The translations under genes were made by a program, and so were the position numbers. Shown here piece after piece: positions 41,259 to 48,714 of a stretch of DNA of 64,000 nucleotides. The notes under the pieces were generated by a model that worked only from the letters and a program-made list of their open reading frames with translations, was not told the DNA's origin and did no database searches. The DNA comes from Aliarcobacter sp017996075 (GTDB taxonomy: Bacteria > Campylobacterota > Campylobacteria > Campylobacterales > Arcobacteraceae): the NCBI RefSeq assembly GCF_051062515.1, contig NZ_JAMXEK010000008.1, one strand, 5' to 3'. The number at the start of each line of letters is the position of its first letter. Position 1 is the first letter of the stretch.

Positions 41259-43189
41259 AATATTTTTGCCTTTTTAAATTTTATATAATAACTTGTACTA
41301 TTTTCTAATATATTACATAAAAATATAGCTTGGTTTTTATCTGCAAAAAGTTTTGCTAAATATATTTTTGAATCAAACTTATTCTCATCTTCAAAATTCA
41401 AAAATTGTTCAAAAAACTCTTTTTTTCTTATATCTTTTATATTATCTTCTATTTTTAAAACTATTTCATCTGAATTTTCTTCTATTTGCAGTGAAATATT
41501 TACAATAACTCTCTCTAAGGAGTATTTTTTTGCAAACTCTACCATAGTAGAAAGAATATTTATAATAATATTTTTCAAATCATTATGTGCAAAATTAATT
41601 TTAATATTTTCATCAAAATCATACACTATCTCAAGTAATGAATTATCAAATTTATTTGATATACTTTTTACAATATCAAATAGATTTGAACTCATATTTT
41701 GTCTTGAAGAAAATAGTGTTTTTGTCTCATTTAACATATCCGATAACTCTTTTAACTCACTCTCTATATTATTTTTTACATCCTCTATTTTTAAGATGTC
41801 TAAATCTTTTTTAATATTTTCTAGTTTTAATAACTCAAAATATATTTTTGATATTGGTGTTTTCCATTGGTGTGAAAAGCTATCCAAAATTTTTGACATA
41901 AGTGCAACCTTTAAAGAGTTCAAAGCTGTTTCATCTTGAATTTTTAAATCATTTAATCTATTTGATAAATCTTCTTTTAAAAGTCTATTTGTTTTTTCAA
42001 GCTGTTTTGTTGCAGTTATATCTGTTCTAATAGATGAATATCCAATATGTTGATTTTTATCATTATATTTTGGAAATAAAGATGTTTTAACCCAATATGT
42101 ATTTCCAAATTTATCTATATTTTTTACTTCACCTTGCCATATTTTTTTTGCTCTTAACTCTTTCCAAAGATTTTTATAGAAGTTTTGTGACATATCAGGG
42201 TGTCTTAAAATATTTGCATTTTTACCAACAATCTCATCTTTAGAATATCCCGACATTTCACAAAAACTTTTTGTTACAAAAGTTATTTTTCCATCTAAAT
42301 CAGTGTCAAGCTTCAATACATATCTATCTACTTGAGAAAATAGTTCATCATAACTATTTTTTAAAAGTTTATTTTTAATATCTTGATTTTTTGATTTATA
42401 AAGCAAAAAAACAATAAGTGCTAAACTTAAGCCAAAAAATATAGTTAAAAAGTTATAAAAATCATTTAATTTTTCTATTTTTATATTTTTTTCTAATAAG
42501 TTTGATTTTAAGTAAAAAGTTTTTGAATCTTCTAATTTAAAAATTGGAATTAAAATAAAAAGTCTATCTCTTTCAATATCAGAAGAGTTTGAAACAAATT
42601 TTTCAAATATTAAATCTGAATTTGAATTTAACTTATTTAAAATTTGATTAAAATTAAACTCAAAATTTACAACTGCTAGCAAATTTAGTTTTTCATCAAT
42701 AATTGGTTTTGAAAACACAATAGTACTATTTTTATCACCATATTTTATATCAACAAACTCTTTTTTTGAAGCAACAACTTTTTGAGTAATATTTAGATTA
42801 AAATTGTCATCAAAATTTGCATCTTGAAAGTTTAATATTGGCTTACTATCTACAGTATAAAAACTAATATCATATACTCCTAAAGTTTTATAATATGAAA
42901 ACTCTGGCTCAAACTCAAGATAAAGCTCATCTTTTATCTTATTCTCATCACTTTTTTGCAAAATAGATATTAATTTTTTGTTTTTGATAAATCCATTAAA
43001 GTATATAAAATCACTTGTTTTAATCAACTCATCATAATATCTATTGTACTTATTTAAACTCTCTTTTTTATAATCATTTAAAACAGCTTCTAAACTAATA
43101 TTTTTAAACCAATTTATTACAAAAATAGAGAGCGCAAAAGATAAAATAAAATATAAAAAATACCTAAAAATTAGGTTTTTATTTTCCAT
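41255..43189 (-). CDS. PAS-containing histidine kinase with a degenerate ATPase domain
   Basis: A 644-residue protein: membrane helices about 9-27 and 245-265, a periplasmic sensor between them, then a PAS domain (about 285-395, SFCEMSGYSKDEIVGKNANI; LRHPDMSQNFYKNLWKELR). An acceptor-like SFSHQWKTPISKIYFELLKL follows near 437. The C-terminal part has an N-box-like HNDLKNIIINILSTMVEF but no DxGxG (reads IEDNIKDIRKK) and no GxGxGL glycine loop. It therefore cannot bind ATP normally and is probably a pseudokinase or an accepting partner for the intact kinase encoded next (4-bp overlap). The response-regulator gene precedes it by 2 bp. Confidence 0.85.
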   Translation of the reverse strand: MENKNLIFRYFLYFILSFALSIFVINWFKNISLEAVLNDYKKESLNKYNRYYDELIKTSDFIYFNGFIKNKKLISILQKSDENKIKDELYLEFEPEFSYYKTLGVYDISFYTVDSKPILNFQDANFDDNFNLNITQKVVASKKEFVDIKYGDKNSTIVFSKPIIDEKLNLLAVVNFEFNFNQILNKLNSNSDLIFEKFVSNSSDIERDRLFILIPIFKLEDSKTFYLKSNLLEKNIKIEKLNDFYNFLTIFFGLSLALIVFLLYKSKNQDIKNKLLKNSYDELFSQVDRYVLKLDTDLDGKITFVTKSFCEMSGYSKDEIVGKNANILRHPDMSQNFYKNLWKELRAKKIWQGEVKNIDKFGNTYWVKTSLFPKYNDKNQHIGYSSIRTDITATKQLEKTNRLLKEDLSNRLNDLKIQDETALNSLKVALMSKILDSFSHQWKTPISKIYFELLKLENIKKDLDILKIEDVKNNIESELKELSDMLNETKTLFSSRQNMSSNLFDIVKSISNKFDNSLLEIVYDFDENIKINFAHNDLKNIIINILSTMVEFAKKYSLERVIVNISLQIEENSDEIVLKIEDNIKDIRKKEFFEQFLNFEDENKFDSKIYLAKLFADKNQAIFLCNILENSTSYYIKFKKAKIF

Positions 43190-43191
43190 AT

Positions 43192-43566
43192 TTATGCTTC
43201 TAGGACTTCAATTACCTTTTTTTCTAATGAATCAAGAGAACTAAAAGGTTTCATAACATAGTTTGTTGCACCTATTTTATGAGATTTTAAAACCTTATCC
43301 AAAGTTGAATAAGCAGTCATCATAATAACTTTTTGATCACTATTCATATCTTTTAATTTTTCTAAAACATCTAAACCATTCATTTGTGGCATCATAATAT
43401 CAAGTAAAACTAAATCACACTTTGTACTGTTTAATGAACTCAAAGCAGAAACAGGATTTGAAAATGTCTGAACAGCAAAATTTTGATTTCTACTTAGAAA
43501 TCTACTTAACATATCTAAAATTTCTACTTCGTCGTCTATTATTACAATTGAATATTTTTTACTCAT
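43192..43566 (-). CDS. Single-domain response regulator
   Basis: A 124-residue receiver domain. It has the acidic pair at the N-terminus (IVIIDDEVEIL), the phospho-acceptor aspartate in DLVLLDIMMPQMNGLDVLEK near residue 55, the conserved Thr/Ser region MMTAYST near 85 and the conserved lysine in YVMKPFSS near 107. There is no output domain, so it works by protein interaction, like CheY or a phospho-relay intermediate. It lies 2 bp behind the chemoreceptor gene and 2 bp ahead of the pseudokinase gene in one operon. Confidence 0.9.
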   Translation of the reverse strand: MSKKYSIVIIDDEVEILDMLSRFLSRNQNFAVQTFSNPVSALSSLNSTKCDLVLLDIMMPQMNGLDVLEKLKDMNSDQKVIMMTAYSTLDKVLKSHKIGATNYVMKPFSSLDSLEKKVIEVLEA

Positions 43567-43567
43567 A

Positions 43568-44971
43568 CTATTTCTCCTCGTTAAATAATTTATTTGCAGC
43601 TTCTTTCATAACTTGCTCATTTTTCTCTTGAAGAATTCTATCTAAAAATATAAATACTTGTTCACTTGCTTTTTCAACAAGGTCAATTTTGTTTTCAATT
43701 AACTCTTTTGAGCAAGATATCTCATTTCCAGCACACTCATTTGCAAGAATATTTGCCTCTTTGTGAACAATTGAGTGTGGATTATCTAAACCTTTATAAG
43801 AGTGAGTGAAACTAAACTCTTGTTTTCCAAGTCCTGTATTATACCACTGCCCAAGTCTACACTGTGTATGATCAACTGGTTTAAAGTTATGTGAGTTACC
43901 AAAAATTAGTTGATATAAATTATTTTTATAAATAACATGGTCAAGTTTAGCAAGATTTATAAAGATTTTATTTGAGATACTTTCAACTTCAAAAACAGCT
44001 CTATTTGAATTTTTTTGGAATGTATTCATTAATTTACTTAAAGACTCAATTCTTCCTTTTGTCTCACTAATAACTGATGTAACAGTATCAGAACTCTCTT
44101 TTATCTTTTCAGTCTCTTTTTGAATTGTTGTAACAACATCTTTTATCTGTTTTGCAGCATCTGCACTTCTACTTGCAAGATTTCGCACCTCTTGAGCAAC
44201 AACAGCAAATCCTTTTCCAGCTTCTCCAGCAGTTGCAGCTTCAACAGCAGCATTAAGTGAAAGAATATTTGTTTGGAACGCAATTTCTTGAATAATATTT
44301 ATAACTTGAGCAATATCCTTACTTTTAGAAACCAAAGATTCTACAACTTCATTTTCACTTGCAATCTCTTTATATAAATTATCTGTATCAATTACAACCT
44401 CTTTTGTCAAAGTTAATCCTTGAGTTGAACCAAGTGCTGTCTCTTTTGACTCTTTTTGCATATCTTGAAGATCTTTTAAAAGTTCTAAGTATGTATTTTG
44501 AGTATCACCCAAAGATCTTGTCATATTTTTATTATGTCTCTCTAGCAGTCCACCCTCTTTATTGTCATGAATAGATGTTTTTACCAAAGATACGATATTG
44601 TAGTTATTATATTTTTTTACAGAGATTTTTGCTTCACACTCTTCAAGAATTACTTTATCTTCATTTGATTTAACAGCATTTATAATTGCTGAGAAATCTT
44701 GTATATGCGATTTTGATAAGTCATTTACAAAAAAAAGTTTATCATTTTCATCTAATACAACTAATCCCTCTTCTTGAGAAAAAGATGAGATAGTTTTGTA
44801 AAGTTCAATCTCTTCATCTTTACTTTTTATAACATCCTCTAGTTTTAAAGAGTTTGAGTTAATTAAATTTTTCAATTCACTGTCTTTATCTTCAAGCTTA
44901 TTTTTAAGCTCTAAAATCTCTTTATTTAAGACCTCTATCAAAACGTCATTTTTTTTGTTTCCAAAGAACAT
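43568..44971 (-). CDS. Cytoplasmic methyl-accepting chemotaxis protein with CZB zinc-binding domain
   Basis: A 467-residue chemoreceptor with no membrane helix. An N-terminal coiled coil (about 5-65) leads to a compact PAS-like region (about 66-130). The canonical MCP signalling domain (about 175-330) has the tip IAFQTNILSLNAAVEAATAG and GFAVVAQEVRNLASRSADAA. The C-terminus (about 340-440) is a CZB domain with the Zn ligands in LDHVIYKNN, CRLGQWYNTG and NPHSIVHKEAN (3-His/1-Cys). CZB receptors sense zinc or oxidants such as HOCl at the conserved cysteine. It is the first gene of a five-gene operon running through the regulator, two kinase genes and ymdB. That placement with non-Che partners is unusual. 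Confidence 0.92.
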   Translation of the reverse strand: MFFGNKKNDVLIEVLNKEILELKNKLEDKDSELKNLINSNSLKLEDVIKSKDEEIELYKTISSFSQEEGLVVLDENDKLFFVNDLSKSHIQDFSAIINAVKSNEDKVILEECEAKISVKKYNNYNIVSLVKTSIHDNKEGGLLERHNKNMTRSLGDTQNTYLELLKDLQDMQKESKETALGSTQGLTLTKEVVIDTDNLYKEIASENEVVESLVSKSKDIAQVINIIQEIAFQTNILSLNAAVEAATAGEAGKGFAVVAQEVRNLASRSADAAKQIKDVVTTIQKETEKIKESSDTVTSVISETKGRIESLSKLMNTFQKNSNRAVFEVESISNKIFINLAKLDHVIYKNNLYQLIFGNSHNFKPVDHTQCRLGQWYNTGLGKQEFSFTHSYKGLDNPHSIVHKEANILANECAGNEISCSKELIENKIDLVEKASEQVFIFLDRILQEKNEQVMKEAANKLFNEEK

Positions 44972-45020
44972 AAAACAATCCCCTTTTTATATAATTGTTT
45001 GAAAAGTATCCAAAAATAAC

Positions 45021-46181
45021 TTAATTCTTATTTAGACGATTTGCACAAATAAAAGCTTGAGAAAATACTATTTGGAAATTAAAGCCCCCTAGTTCTCCTG
45101 TTAAATCCAAACACTCTCCTATAAAATATAAATTTTTTTGTTTTAAACTCTCAAAAGAGTTATGATTTATCTCATTTGTATCAATACCACCTTTTGTAAC
45201 TTCTGCTTTTGTATATCCAAAATTTCCAGCTGGACTTAATTCATAATTTTTTAGAAGTTTTAATTTATCTAAATCTTGTTGTGTTAATTTTGAACAACTT
45301 TTATCTTCTAAATCTACTGAAGATAAAAACTCTTGAATAAATCTTTTTGGTAAAGGAAGTGAAGTTGAGATATTTCTATTTCCAATTAAAAACTTTTCTA
45401 TTTTCTCTTTTGGCAAAAAATCTATTTGGATTTTCCCTTTTTCCCAATATAAAGAGGAAGTTAAAACAGCTGGTCCACTAAAACCTTTGTGAGCAAAAAG
45501 AAGATTTCCTTCAGTTGCCTTTTTCCCATCTTTGCTATCTGTTAAAATATTTACAAATATAGATAATCCTGATAACTCTTTAAACCAAAACTGCTCTTTT
45601 TGAACAGTAAAACCTACAAGAGCTGGGTTTAATTTGTTAATTGTATGATTAAATTTTTTTGCTATATCAAAAGCAAAACTTGAAGCTCCTAAAGAGCCAT
45701 AAGATAGTCCACCACTAGCAACTACAACTTTTTTTGACTCTATTATTCCATTTGATGTTTTAATTGTAAAAAAATTATTAAAATCAACATCTAAAACTTT
45801 TGTATCAAGATATTTTTTAATATGTGAAGTTTTTAAAGCAAACATATCAATAACATCTTGACTAGAGTTACAAAAATATGTTCCTTTTACAATTTTAGGG
45901 TTAATTTTTGGGAAAACTTGATTTTTATTTAAAAACTTTAATAAATCATCTTTTGAAAAATTCTTTAAAATCTCTTTTACAAAAGTTCTATCTCCTAAAT
46001 AGTTTTTATCACTTACAAACTCATTTGTGATATTACATTTAGCTCCACCTGAAACCTTTATTTTTTGCCCTATTTTATTATTTGAATCTATTAGACAAAT
46101 ATTTTTAAATTTATTTTTATCCAAATTTGAAGCAAACATCAAACCACTTGCACCTGCTCCAATAATTGCTATATCGAAAAT
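45021..46181 (-). CDS. HI0933/YhiN-type NAD(P)/FAD-dependent oxidoreductase, apparently starting at ATT
   Basis: A 386-residue flavoprotein: FDIAIIGAGASGLMFASNL (dinucleotide-binding GxGxxG), IKVSGGAKCNITNEF and FNFQIVFSQAF near the end, with ELSPAGNFGYTKAEVTKGGI typical of the BaiN/HI0933 group. The GxGxxG lies upstream of the first TTG/ATG (46142/46139). The frame remains open only to the kinase stop TAA at 46185-46187, and the sole initiator-like codon between is ATT at 46179-46181. This is six bases after an AAGGA ribosome-binding site, giving the family's normal start and length. The substrate is unknown. It directly follows the sensor kinase gene. Confidence 0.85.
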   Translation of the reverse strand: MFDIAIIGAGASGLMFASNLDKNKFKNICLIDSNNKIGQKIKVSGGAKCNITNEFVSDKNYLGDRTFVKEILKNFSKDDLLKFLNKNQVFPKINPKIVKGTYFCNSSQDVIDMFALKTSHIKKYLDTKVLDVDFNNFFTIKTSNGIIESKKVVVASGGLSYGSLGASSFAFDIAKKFNHTINKLNPALVGFTVQKEQFWFKELSGLSIFVNILTDSKDGKKATEGNLLFAHKGFSGPAVLTSSLYWEKGKIQIDFLPKEKIEKFLIGNRNISTSLPLPKRFIQEFLSSVDLEDKSCSKLTQQDLDKLKLLKNYELSPAGNFGYTKAEVTKGGIDTNEINHNSFESLKQKNLYFIGECLDLTGELGGFNFQIVFSQAFICANRLNKN

Positions 46182-46184
46182 TTT

Positions 46185-47405
46185 TTATCCTTTTTTGACA
46201 ATAAAAATATTTTTACCATCTTCATATTTATAAAGCAAATTATATCCATTTGCCTTTAAAATATTAAAAACAATATAAAGACCTAAACCAAAAGACTCAT
46301 TTGAGGATTTACTATAAAAAGGTTCAAGGTATTTTTCAAAATCTCCTTCTAATTTTTTTCCACTATTTACAAATAAAATATCTTCATTTTGTGTTAAAAC
46401 TTCAACTTTTTTATCATTTGAATACTTTATTGCATTATCAATTAAGTTTTTTATAGCTATTGAAAATAGTTTAAAATTTACATTTAACTTAATATTGTCG
46501 TATGAATTTTTAACACAATTATCATCTATCATCAAAATATCTTTTGCATTATCAAGTAAATCTTCTAAAAAATAACTCTTTTTTTCTAAAACTCTATTTT
46601 GAGAAATAAGCTCTTCAATTGTTGCAAATTCATTTATTAAGCTTTCTAAGCGGTTAAAAACCATCTTTAATTTTTCTATATTTTCATCGCTTTTTTCAAG
46701 CTGTAAAAGAAACTTTCCTTTTGTAATTGGAGTTTTAAGCTCATGCATAATATTTCTTATAAAAATATTTCTTGACTCTTTTATATTTTTAAGTTTTTGG
46801 GCACTTTTTTTGAACTCGTTTGCCAAAAGAGTAACCTCATCTTTACTTCTACTATTTGACAATTCAAAATCAAACTTTTCATCACCAAAATTTATAACCT
46901 TATCTTTTAACTCTTTTAGTGGAAGTAGTTTTTTTAAAGTATTTATATATAAAATTGTGATTACAACCAAAAGAGAAACAAATACAAAAATAGTATAAAA
47001 ACTATTTGTAAGATTCTGGCTATCTAAATCTTTTATTAAAATTTGAGTATCAAATTTTTCAAAAAATAGATAAATTTTTCCATCTATTTCAAATATTTTA
47101 AAAGTTTCATTATGTTTATTTGATCTTGAAAAAATCATTTTCTTGTTGTTACTTAAAATATTTTTTATCTCTTCTTTGCTCTCAAATAGTTCATAATTCA
47201 TATCTAGTAAATTTTTATGAAAATCTTTATCAAAATAAAACTTCTTACCACTTACCATTTTTATTATTGGTTTATATCTTTCAAATATTTGTTCATTTTT
47301 TTTGAAGTTTTCATGACTTAATAAAAATATAAAAGATACTATCAATAAAATAGATGTTATAAGAAAATTTAGTGTTGTAGAAAATATTATTGAATTTTTA
47401 TTCAT
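46185..47405 (-). CDS. Two-component sensor histidine kinase (ArsS/CpxA-like)
   Basis: A 406-residue membrane kinase: helices about 10-28 and 135-155, a short periplasmic loop between them, HAMP-like linker (about 160-215), the acceptor block FIRNIMHELKTPITKGKFLL near residue 225, N-box IAIKNLIDNAIKYSNDKKVE and the glycine loop SFGLGLYIVFNILKANG. The G1 region is shortened (LFVNSGKKLEG), as in the ArsS-type kinases of Helicobacter/Campylobacter. It overlaps the response regulator by 4 bp and is followed by the flavoprotein. Together with the Spy/CpxP-like gene it suggests an envelope or acid-stress sensing set. Confidence 0.88.
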   Translation of the reverse strand: MNKNSIIFSTTLNFLITSILLIVSFIFLLSHENFKKNEQIFERYKPIIKMVSGKKFYFDKDFHKNLLDMNYELFESKEEIKNILSNNKKMIFSRSNKHNETFKIFEIDGKIYLFFEKFDTQILIKDLDSQNLTNSFYTIFVFVSLLVVITILYINTLKKLLPLKELKDKVINFGDEKFDFELSNSRSKDEVTLLANEFKKSAQKLKNIKESRNIFIRNIMHELKTPITKGKFLLQLEKSDENIEKLKMVFNRLESLINEFATIEELISQNRVLEKKSYFLEDLLDNAKDILMIDDNCVKNSYDNIKLNVNFKLFSIAIKNLIDNAIKYSNDKKVEVLTQNEDILFVNSGKKLEGDFEKYLEPFYSKSSNESFGLGLYIVFNILKANGYNLLYKYEDGKNIFIVKKG

Positions 47406-48082
47406 TGTACAAATTTATATCCCATTCCTCTTATTGTTTGAAGATATTTCGGCTCTTTTTGATTATCTTCTATTTTATGCCTTATTCTATTTATAATAAC
47501 TGCTAAAGAGCCACTACTTTCATAATCGCTATTTAAAATATCAGAGTTTTCAAAAATATCATCACGACTTACAATAAATCCTTCTCTTTTTATAAATAGA
47601 CTTAAAATCTCAAACTCTGCTGCTGTTAATTTTATAGAGATACCATCTTTTGTAATATCTTTTTTCTCTTCATCCAAAATAAAAGTTTTTTTAATATTTG
47701 GCTCTTCTTTTTCATAGGATTTATTAAATCTTCGTAAAATTGTTCTTATTCTTATTTCCAACTCTCTAGGGTCATAAGGTTTTGGTAAATAATCATCAGC
47801 GCCAAGTTTCAAAGCTGTAACTTTATCACTTATATCACTTCTTGCACTTGAAATTATTATTGGAATATTAAACTCATCAACAACTCTTTTACAAACATCT
47901 AATCCATCCATTCCAGGAAGAGTTAAATCTAAAATTAGTAAATCAAACTTTTGTAGTTTCAAACTAGAAAGAGCCAAAAATGGCTCTTCAAAATTTACTA
48001 CTTCAATATTAAACTGCTTTAGATACAAAGATAAAACCTCTGCTAACTCTAAATCATCTTCTATCATTGCAATTTTTATCAA
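47402..48082 (-). CDS. OmpR-family response regulator
   Basis: A 226-residue DNA-binding regulator: receiver with IKIAMIEDDLELAEVLSLYL, phospho-Asp in LLILDLTLPGMDGLDV near residue 52, and the KPYD lysine near 101. A C-terminal winged-helix Trans_reg_C domain (about 130-226) contains LTAAEFEILSLFIKREG and LQTIRGMGYKFVQ. It overlaps the kinase gene (4 bp) and follows the Spy/CpxP-like gene by 30 bp, so the three are probably one unit. Similar kinase-regulator pairs in Epsilonproteobacteria (ArsRS, RacRS) respond to acid or other stresses. The present target genes are unknown. Confidence 0.93.
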   Translation of the reverse strand: MIKIAMIEDDLELAEVLSLYLKQFNIEVVNFEEPFLALSSLKLQKFDLLILDLTLPGMDGLDVCKRVVDEFNIPIIISSARSDISDKVTALKLGADDYLPKPYDPRELEIRIRTILRRFNKSYEKEEPNIKKTFILDEEKKDITKDGISIKLTAAEFEILSLFIKREGFIVSRDDIFENSDILNSDYESSGSLAVIINRIRHKIEDNQKEPKYLQTIRGMGYKFVQ

Positions 48083-48112
48083 AGAAACTCCTTATTTTCT
48101 AGTTTTTAATTT

Positions 48113-48562
48113 TTAGTCTTCAAATCTTTGTTTCATCTTCTCTTTTCTTAAATCAAGTAGAGTTCTTAATTGCTCTTTTTGTTTTGAATCTAAAACCTTA
48201 TAAGCTTTATCAATCACATCTGTATGTAACTCCTGATTTTTCTCTCTTTTATCTTTCATAATTTTAATAAATTTATCTTTATCAAAACTATCTTTAGTAA
48301 ATGCATCACAAGGAAGCTCTTGATTTTTTTTACTTTCATTAATTATGTTATCAATTTTTGTTTTTTGATCTGCTGTTAAATTTAGTTCATAAAACATTCC
48401 TAAAATACCATAATTTTGTTTTGACATTTTTTTACCATCTTTTTGATTTATAGGAGAATTTTTACCATCTTTTCTAAAATCACAATTTGTCCCACCTTGT
48501 TGTGCGTACAAACTACTTACTAAGATTGAAGCCAATGCTAAACTTGATACAATTTTTCTCAT
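48113..48562 (-). CDS. Spy/CpxP-like periplasmic protein (LTxxQ motif)
   Basis: A 149-residue protein with a signal peptide (RKIVSSLALASILVSSLYAQ) and two LTxxQ-type helices (LTADQKTKIDNI near residue 62; LDSKQKEQLRTLL near 127), followed by a charged C-terminal tail. Spy and CpxP are periplasmic chaperone/stress regulators. One cysteine pair (NCDFRKD and LPCDAF) may form a disulphide. The start at 48562 has AAGGATTTC upstream; an in-frame ATG at 48601 would put thirteen residues before the signal. It precedes the regulator and kinase genes, mirroring cpxP-cpxR-cpxA. Confidence 0.82.
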   Translation of the reverse strand: MRKIVSSLALASILVSSLYAQQGGTNCDFRKDGKNSPINQKDGKKMSKQNYGILGMFYELNLTADQKTKIDNIINESKKNQELPCDAFTKDSFDKDKFIKIMKDKREKNQELHTDVIDKAYKVLDSKQKEQLRTLLDLRKEKMKQRFED

Positions 48563-48671
48563 TTGAAATCCTTTTTTTTGATATATGAAATTATTACACA
48601 AATTTCTTAATGATATTTAAATTTTATATTAACGCAAACTTAACAGATAAAACAAAGAATAATTTTTATTA

Positions 48672-48680
48672 TGATATAAT
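48672..48680 (+). promoter_or_regulatory. Extended -10 promoter for the PAS-GGDEF gene
   Basis: TGA-TATAAT, 35 bp before the TTG start at 48715 and downstream of the earlier in-frame ATG at 48610. It is the same extended -10 as that before the first diguanylate cyclase gene, and it supports the TTG start. Confidence 0.6.
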
Positions 48681-48714
48681 TATTACTTTCACAAATAAAA
48701 AATTGGAGGGCAAT

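Noticed and set aside
48563..48714. Extended N-terminus of the second diguanylate cyclase from the ATG at 48610
   Set aside because: The extra 35 residues are Asn/Phe-rich and not domain-like, and an extended -10 promoter and a GGAGGG site lie between that ATG and the TTG at 48715.
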